From NCBI GenBank assembly GCA_900548195.1, contig URJQ01000113.1:1-9266 (forward strand): a stretch of DNA of 9,266 nucleotides, written 5' to 3'. Both the position numbers and the translations under genes were made by a program. This DNA is from an uncultured Prevotella sp. (GTDB lineage: Bacteria; Bacteroidota; Bacteroidia; Bacteroidales; Bacteroidaceae). The first letter of the stretch is position 1; each line of letters opens with the position of its first letter. This document shows, one piece after another, positions 6,240-9,266 of this stretch. The notes beneath the pieces were generated by a model. It was not told the origin of the DNA and made no database searches. It was given only the letters and a program-made list of their open reading frames with translations.

Positions 6240-7166
6240 ATGCTTTTAGACATAGTCATAATAATAATAGGTATATACATTGTGCTGAAGGGAGCAGATC
6301 TTCTTACTGAAGGTGCTGTCTCTTTAGCACAACGTATGAATATGCCTGAAATGCTGATAGGTCTCACCGTAGTGGCTGTAGGAACTTCCATGCCGGAGTT
6401 TTTCGTAAGTGTCACGTCTGCGCTTCAGGGTACGACAGACCTTGCAGTGGCTAATGTGGTAGGCAGTAATATATTTAACGTATTGCTTATTGCTGGTGTT
6501 TCTGCTGTAGTTTCTCCTATGGTTATTTCACGTTCCACGGTGCGTCGTGATATTCCAGTGGCTGTAATGGCGTCACTTATCCTTCTCGGATTCGGAATAT
6601 ATGGAAGCATTAGTCGTGGTGCAGGAATCTTATTTCTCGCTTTGCTTGTGGTGTACACCATCTATGCGATTCGTACTGCGTCGCCTGACGAGAGTCAGAT
6701 GACAGGTAGAAAACCCTATACCATGCTTGGTGCAATCGGCAGAATAGTGATAGGTCTTGCAGGACTTGTAGTGGGAAGCGATTGCTTCGTCAGCAGTGCA
6801 ACGGAAGTAGCGGGAATGCTTGGTATCAGCGAAGCGGTGATAGGTCTTACTATTGTGGCAGGAGGCACTTCGCTTCCTGAACTTGCCACCAGCGTTGTAG
6901 CTGCAAGAAAGGGTCAGTCTTCCATTGCTATTGGCAATGTGATAGGTTCTTGTGTATATAATATCCTTCTCATTATCGGTGTGACTGGTATTATAACTCC
7001 TATGACCATCGAGGGACTTTCTATATTAGATTTTGCCTTGATGATGGCAAGTATCACGTTGCTTTGGCTATTTTCATTCACTAAATACAAGGTAGAGCGT
7101 TGGGAAGGCTGGCTGATGATAGCCATATTCGCCTGTTATTTAGCGTGGCTGGTATATAATGCATAA
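6240..7166 (+). CDS. yrbG: Calcium/sodium antiporter, YrbG/CaCA family
   Basis: A 308-aa integral membrane protein of about ten helices with the two inverted alpha repeats of cation/Ca2+ exchangers. Alpha-1 is at about residues 40-82 (VAVGTSMPEFFVSV with Glu53, then NVVGSNIFN). Alpha-2 is at about 200-243 (VAGGTSLPELATSV with Glu214, then GNVIGSCVYN). The paired Glu and downstream Ser/Asn coordinate the ion in this family. The GSN of alpha-2 reads GSC here (Cys238), a small departure that leaves Ser237 and Asn241 in place. A hydrophilic loop lies near 145-160. The last codons and stop fall inside a 14-bp tandem repeat. Confidence 0.95.
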   Translation: MLLDIVIIIIGIYIVLKGADLLTEGAVSLAQRMNMPEMLIGLTVVAVGTSMPEFFVSVTSALQGTTDLAVANVVGSNIFNVLLIAGVSAVVSPMVISRSTVRRDIPVAVMASLILLGFGIYGSISRGAGILFLALLVVYTIYAIRTASPDESQMTGRKPYTMLGAIGRIVIGLAGLVVGSDCFVSSATEVAGMLGISEAVIGLTIVAGGTSLPELATSVVAARKGQSSIAIGNVIGSCVYNILLIIGVTGIITPMTIEGLSILDFALMMASITLLWLFSFTKYKVERWEGWLMIAIFACYLAWLVYNA

Positions 7167-7182
7167 TCTATAATGCATAATT
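7155..7182. repeat. 14-bp tandem repeat across the yrbG stop codon
   Basis: TATAATGCATAATC (7155-7168) is followed at once by TATAATGCATAATT (7169-7182), 13 of 14 identical, with a further related AATTCATAAT-like stretch to 7195. The first copy includes the last exchanger codons and its TAA (7164-7166). It looks like the ATGCATAAT-type intergenic repeats I recall from this phylum. Confidence 0.75.
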
Positions 7183-7211
7183 CAAATTCATAATAACAAC
7201 TCACCACCGTG

Positions 7212-7231
7212 CCAGCCGCGTTACCGGCTGG
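7212..7231 (+). repeat. GC-rich hairpin upstream of the riboswitch
   Basis: CCAGCCG (7212-7218) and CGGCTGG (7225-7231) form a perfect 7-bp stem with loop CGTTAC. It is followed by GTCCCCCC, not a T-run, so it is a poor intrinsic terminator. Its last two bases also belong to GGGTC (7230-7234), which can pair with GACCC (7254-7258), so the two stems compete in part. Confidence 0.6.
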
Positions 7232-7262
7232 GTCCCCCCACAAAAAACAACAAGACCCAAAA

Positions 7263-7300
7263 TAGAGTGCTTGGTAACCTCTAATCAAAAAAACAAGAAT
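7263..7300 (+). promoter_or_regulatory. preQ1-I riboswitch (H-type pseudoknot) controlling the queuosine-precursor transporter
   Basis: P1 is TAGAG (7263-7267) with CTCTA (7279-7283). The 11-nt loop TGCTTGGTAAC holds CTTG (7270-7273), which pairs as P2 with CAAG (7294-7297) in the 3' tail. Between P1 and P2 lies the A-rich linker ATCAAAAAAA (7284-7293). The C at 7278, directly before the 3' strand of P1, is where the ligand-pairing cytosine sits in preQ1-I aptamers. The order P1, loop with GTAAC, P1', A-tract, AAG closely matches that class (compare the Thermoanaerobacter tengcongensis type). P2 ends 3 nt before the ATG at 7301, so ligand binding should hide the translation start. The downstream genes are a queuosine-precursor transporter and queF, as expected. 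Confidence 0.88.
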
Positions 7301-7999
7301 ATGAACAACAAAAACAACAGTAAAGTAAGTATGCTGTTTATGCTTTTCGGCGTACTGTTTTGTGTTTGCCTTATTGCGTCAAACATTTTCGAGACAAAGC
7401 AACTATCATTCTTTGGACACAGCCAGACAGGTGGTGTCATCGTTTTCCCTATTTCTTACATCATCAATGATGTCGTGGCAGAAGTATGGGGATTCCGCAA
7501 AGCGAGATTTATTATCTGGCTCGGTTTCCTTATGAATTTTTTCTTCGTTGCCGTAGGTGCATTGTGCGACTGGCTTCCAGGCGCAGAGTATTGGACCAAC
7601 GATGAAGGCTTTCATCAAATCTTCGGTCTTGCTCCACGTATTGCAGCTGCTTCGTTCGTAGCCTTCTTGGTCGGCTCATTCATCAATGCTTATGTCATGA
7701 GTAAGATGAAGATAATGAACGAAGGAAAGCATTTCTCTTTGCGTGCTGTTCTTAGCACCATCTTTGGTGAAAGCGCTGACTCTCTTATCTTCTTTCCGCT
7801 CGCTCTCGGTGGTATCGTCCCTGCAGAAGAACTGCCTTGGCTGATGCTCTATCAAGTGGTCCTCAAGACTGCTTATGAGATTGTAGTCCTTCCACTTACT
7901 ATCCGTGTGGTAAAAGCCGTGAAGAAATATGAGCATGAGGATGTTTATGATAATGATTTGAAGTCATATAATGTTTTCAAGATGTTCAATTTAGATTAG
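7301..7999 (+). CDS. yhhQ: Queuosine precursor transporter, YhhQ family (DUF165/VUT)
   Basis: A 232-aa inner-membrane protein with about six helices that imports 7-deazaguanine precursors (preQ0/preQ1) of the tRNA modification queuosine. Family marks are LIASNIFETK (24-33), FPISYIINDVVAEVWG (49-64, with Pro50, Asp57, Glu61) and GESADSLIFFPLA (156-168). I place the start at ATG 7301. A longer frame from TTG 7271 exists, but that codon lies inside the riboswitch P2 strand and would be an artefact. The N-terminus is Asn/Lys-rich. No consensus promoter is seen in the 134-nt gap after the exchanger, so expression may rely on read-through plus the riboswitch. queF follows after 124 nt. Confidence 0.93.
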   Translation: MNNKNNSKVSMLFMLFGVLFCVCLIASNIFETKQLSFFGHSQTGGVIVFPISYIINDVVAEVWGFRKARFIIWLGFLMNFFFVAVGALCDWLPGAEYWTNDEGFHQIFGLAPRIAAASFVAFLVGSFINAYVMSKMKIMNEGKHFSLRAVLSTIFGESADSLIFFPLALGGIVPAEELPWLMLYQVVLKTAYEIVVLPLTIRVVKAVKKYEHEDVYDNDLKSYNVFKMFNLD

Positions 8000-8004
8000 T
8001 ATAA

Positions 8005-8109
8005 TTGGTTTACGGTTGTCGGTTATGGGTTGTGGGTTAGTATGCTCAAGCGCCCGAGAGTTTACATCATAACAATACCCATAGCCCACAACCGGCAACC
8101 AAAAACCGA
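8005..8109. repeat. Long imperfect hairpin made of GGTTNNN heptads
   Basis: The left arm from 8007 to 8041 reads as five consecutive 7-mers that each begin GGTT (starts at 8007, 8014, 8021, 8028, 8035). The right arm 8077-8109 reads the same way on the other strand. 8014-8037 pairs with 8077-8100 over 24 positions with 20 Watson-Crick pairs, three G-U wobbles and one A-C mismatch. After a 2x2 internal loop, GGTTT (8007-8011) pairs with AAACC (8103-8107). The 39-nt loop (8038-8076) holds small nested stems. There is no T-run. It fills the whole gap between yhhQ and queF. Confidence 0.8.
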
Positions 8110-8123
8110 CACCCCCCCAAACA

Positions 8124-8582
8124 ATGAATCGCGAAAAAGATAATCTACAAGCACTCGGAAAAAAGACTGATTATCGTCAGGACTATGCTCCAGAGGTGCT
8201 TGAAAGCTTCGTAAACAAGCATCCTGATAATGATTATTGGGTCCAGTTTAATTGCCCAGAGTTTACCTCCCTCTGTCCTATCACAGGCCAGCCAGACTTT
8301 GCAGAAATAAAGATACAGTATATCCCTGATGTGAAAATGGTGGAGAGCAAGAGTCTCAAGCTCTATCTTTTCAGTTTCCGAAACCACGGAGATTTTCATG
8401 AGGATTGCGTAAATATCATTATGAAGGATCTTATCAAACTTATGGATCCTAAATACATCGAGGTAATAGGACTTTTCACTCCACGTGGCGGAATCAGCAT
8501 CTATCCATTTGCCAACTATGGACGCCCTGGCACAAAGTACGAGAAACTTGCCGAGCATCGTTTCTTCAATCATAACATATAA
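8124..8582 (+). CDS. queF: NADPH-dependent 7-cyano-7-deazaguanine (preQ0) reductase
   Basis: A 152-aa unimodular (YkvM-type) QueF (EC 1.7.1.13), which reduces preQ0 to preQ1 in the queuosine pathway in the cytosol. [10 protein letters not shown] at residues 51-60 holds the nucleophile Cys51 and the general acid Asp58. The QueF motif ESKSLKLY is at 74-81, followed by FHEDC (91-95, with the substrate-contacting His92-Glu93) and [12 protein letters not shown] (118-129). All catalytic positions are intact. The N-terminus ([20 protein letters not shown]) is typical. It lies downstream of a preQ1-responsive transporter gene. queC, which makes preQ0 and which I recall next to queF in related genomes, is not here. 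Confidence 0.96.
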   Translation: MNREKDNLQALGKKTDYRQDYAPEVLESFVNKHPDNDYWVQFNCPEFTSLCPITGQPDFAEIKIQYIPDVKMVESKSLKLYLFSFRNHGDFHEDCVNIIMKDLIKLMDPKYIEVIGLFTPRGGISIYPFANYGRPGTKYEKLAEHRFFNHNI

Positions 8583-8612
8583 TTTGCTTTCTCCTGTTTT
8601 TTCCATCTACTT

Positions 8613-8813
8613 ATGGACTATTTACCACAAGACCCAGCAATACTTGTCTCCAGTATCAATATGTTGCTCAGAGATGAGGAGTTTGATACACTGGAATCTC
8701 TCTGTTATTCTTTCAATAGAGAACCAGAAGAAATCAAGAAATACCTTTCTGATCATGGTTATGTGTATTCCCTCAATCAGCGACAATTCAGACCAATAGG
8801 ATATGATCAGTAA
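8613..8813 (+). CDS. DUF4250 domain protein
   Basis: A 66-aa soluble protein. The whole length fits the small DUF4250 family: the N-terminal LPQDPAILVSSINMLLRDE (helix with the P-x-D-P-x-x-L-x-S-x-x-N-x-x-L-R-D pattern), then a second helix (DTLESLCYSFNREPEEIKKYL) and an ending GYVYSLNQRQFR. The layout suggests a compact helical, possibly helix-turn-helix-like fold, but the function is unknown. It starts 30 nt after queF and its last 11 bases overlap the next gene, so it is probably part of the same transcript. Confidence 0.88.
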   Translation: MDYLPQDPAILVSSINMLLRDEEFDTLESLCYSFNREPEEIKKYLSDHGYVYSLNQRQFRPIGYDQ

Positions 8814-9060
8814 GTATGCAGTGGAGTCAGCGTTTGCTTTTTTCCATCAGAAGCAACGCATCTATCATTATTCCACCATTGACAGGCAGAAGGATGATAT
8901 CGAGTATGCCATACAAGATTATGTCAGCAGAATGGACCCAGAATTGTATGAATGGCTTGCTAACGGCAGAAATGACTTCCTTTGTGACCATTCTCGCTTC
9001 GCTGACGATTTGATTATGGCTATCAATAAGTTGGAAATCAGATTAGACAAAGAAAAATAA
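8803..9060 (+). CDS. Uncharacterised 85-aa protein overlapping the DUF4250 gene
   Basis: I do not recognise the family. The product is a soluble, probably all-helical protein rich in charged and aromatic residues: SAFAFFHQKQRIYHYST, then DDIEYAIQDYVSRMDPELYEWL, then DFLCDHSRFADDLIMAINKLE and a basic/acidic end LDKEK. There is no signal peptide or membrane segment. Its ATG lies 11 bases inside the DUF4250 gene, which suggests translational coupling and a shared role. The stop codon abuts an IS66 remnant, so the C-terminus may have been altered by the insertion, although the protein ends without obviously foreign residues. Confidence 0.75.
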   Translation: MISKYAVESAFAFFHQKQRIYHYSTIDRQKDDIEYAIQDYVSRMDPELYEWLANGRNDFLCDHSRFADDLIMAINKLEIRLDKEK

Positions 9061-9266
9061 TTCAACCGTACAGGTCGAAGAATTTCCTATACAGCAAAAG
9101 CGACAGCAGAGCCCTTGACAATGTCGTTTTCTATTCATTGATAGAAAGCTGCGATATCGTAGGAATCAATCCACTGCAATGGCTTACCGATGTATTACAG
9201 AATCTCCATAACGATACCCCACCCGAACTAATCAAACTGATGCTTCCATACTATTATAAAAAATCT
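9057..9266 (+). pseudogene. 5'-truncated IS66-family transposase (TnpC) remnant, continues past the edge
   Basis: A frame without its own ATG, open back only to a stop at 9027-9029, encodes the C-terminal signature of IS66 transposases: IIQPYRSKNFLYSKSD, then NVVFYSLIESCDIVGINPLQWLTDVLQNL and ELIKLMLPYYY. This matches the family pattern I-R-P-x-x-x-x-R-K-N-x-L-F, then A-x-x-Y-S-L-I-x-x-C-x-x-x-x-x-x-P-x-x-W-L-x-D-V-L. Full IS66 TnpC is about 500 aa. Only about 70 residues remain here, and the DDE catalytic core upstream is missing. The 3' end and any right inverted repeat would lie beyond 9266. It cannot be an active transposase in this form. Confidence 0.85.

Noticed and set aside
7209..7225. 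GTGCCAGCCGCGTTACC resembles the universal 16S rRNA primer site around position 515
   Set aside because: The match is partial and explained by a local GC hairpin; the flanking sequence has no other 16S features.
7271..7300. Ten-codon N-terminal extension of the transporter from TTG 7271
   Set aside because: It lies inside the riboswitch aptamer, encodes a Lys/Asn-rich stretch only because of the A-tract, and a good ATG follows at 7301.
8145..8606. 153-aa minus-strand frame opposite queF
   Set aside because: It is antisense to an intact queF with all catalytic motifs, and has no recognisable domain of its own.
1..9266. CRISPR array, tRNA or rRNA gene, toxin-antitoxin or defence module
   Set aside because: No regularly spaced repeats, no tRNA cloverleaf, and none of the small gene pairs carries known toxin or antitoxin motifs.

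Overview
The window looks like chromosomal DNA from a Bacteroidota genome, most likely Prevotellaceae (Prevotella/Segatella-like). Four promoters fit the Bacteroidota sigma-ABfr consensus (TTTG, about 20 nt, TAnnTTTG). The genes are AT-rich with few strong Shine-Dalgarno sites. NusB is the long Bacteroidota type, a DUF5606 protein is present, and the order nusB-yajC-ybbR-coaE-DUF5606 is what I recall for this group. The assignment rests on gene content, not on a database match.

Layout. (1) 1-665: the start of a leftward gene runs off the left edge. Divergent promoters at about 183-335 are followed by two tandem, clearly paralogous one-helix membrane proteins of 41 and 40 aa (363-623), which end at a strong bidirectional terminator. 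(2) 672-2457, minus strand: an operon rplY (bL25) - pth - hslR-like S4 protein from a consensus promoter at 2426-2457. All three products act on ribosomes or peptidyl-tRNA. (3) 2505-7166, plus strand: promoter, nusB, yajC, a ybbR-like gene, coaE, a DUF5606 gene and a YrbG-type Ca2+/Na+ exchanger. (4) 7167-8582: a queuosine module. A convincing preQ1-I riboswitch (7263-7300) abuts the start of a YhhQ-type queuosine-precursor transporter, followed by queF. queC, which I recall between these two genes in relatives, is absent; the gap holds a long hairpin built from GGTTNNN heptads. (5) 8613-9266: a DUF4250 gene overlaps an unrecognised 85-aa gene, followed directly by a 5'-truncated IS66 transposase remnant that continues past the right edge.

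Most of the window is housekeeping. The parts that standard annotation would miss or mis-call are the tandem small membrane proteins, the preQ1 riboswitch (which also corrects the transporter start), the heptad-repeat hairpin at the missing-queC junction, and the IS66 scar. I see no CRISPR array, rRNA or tRNA gene, or defence system.
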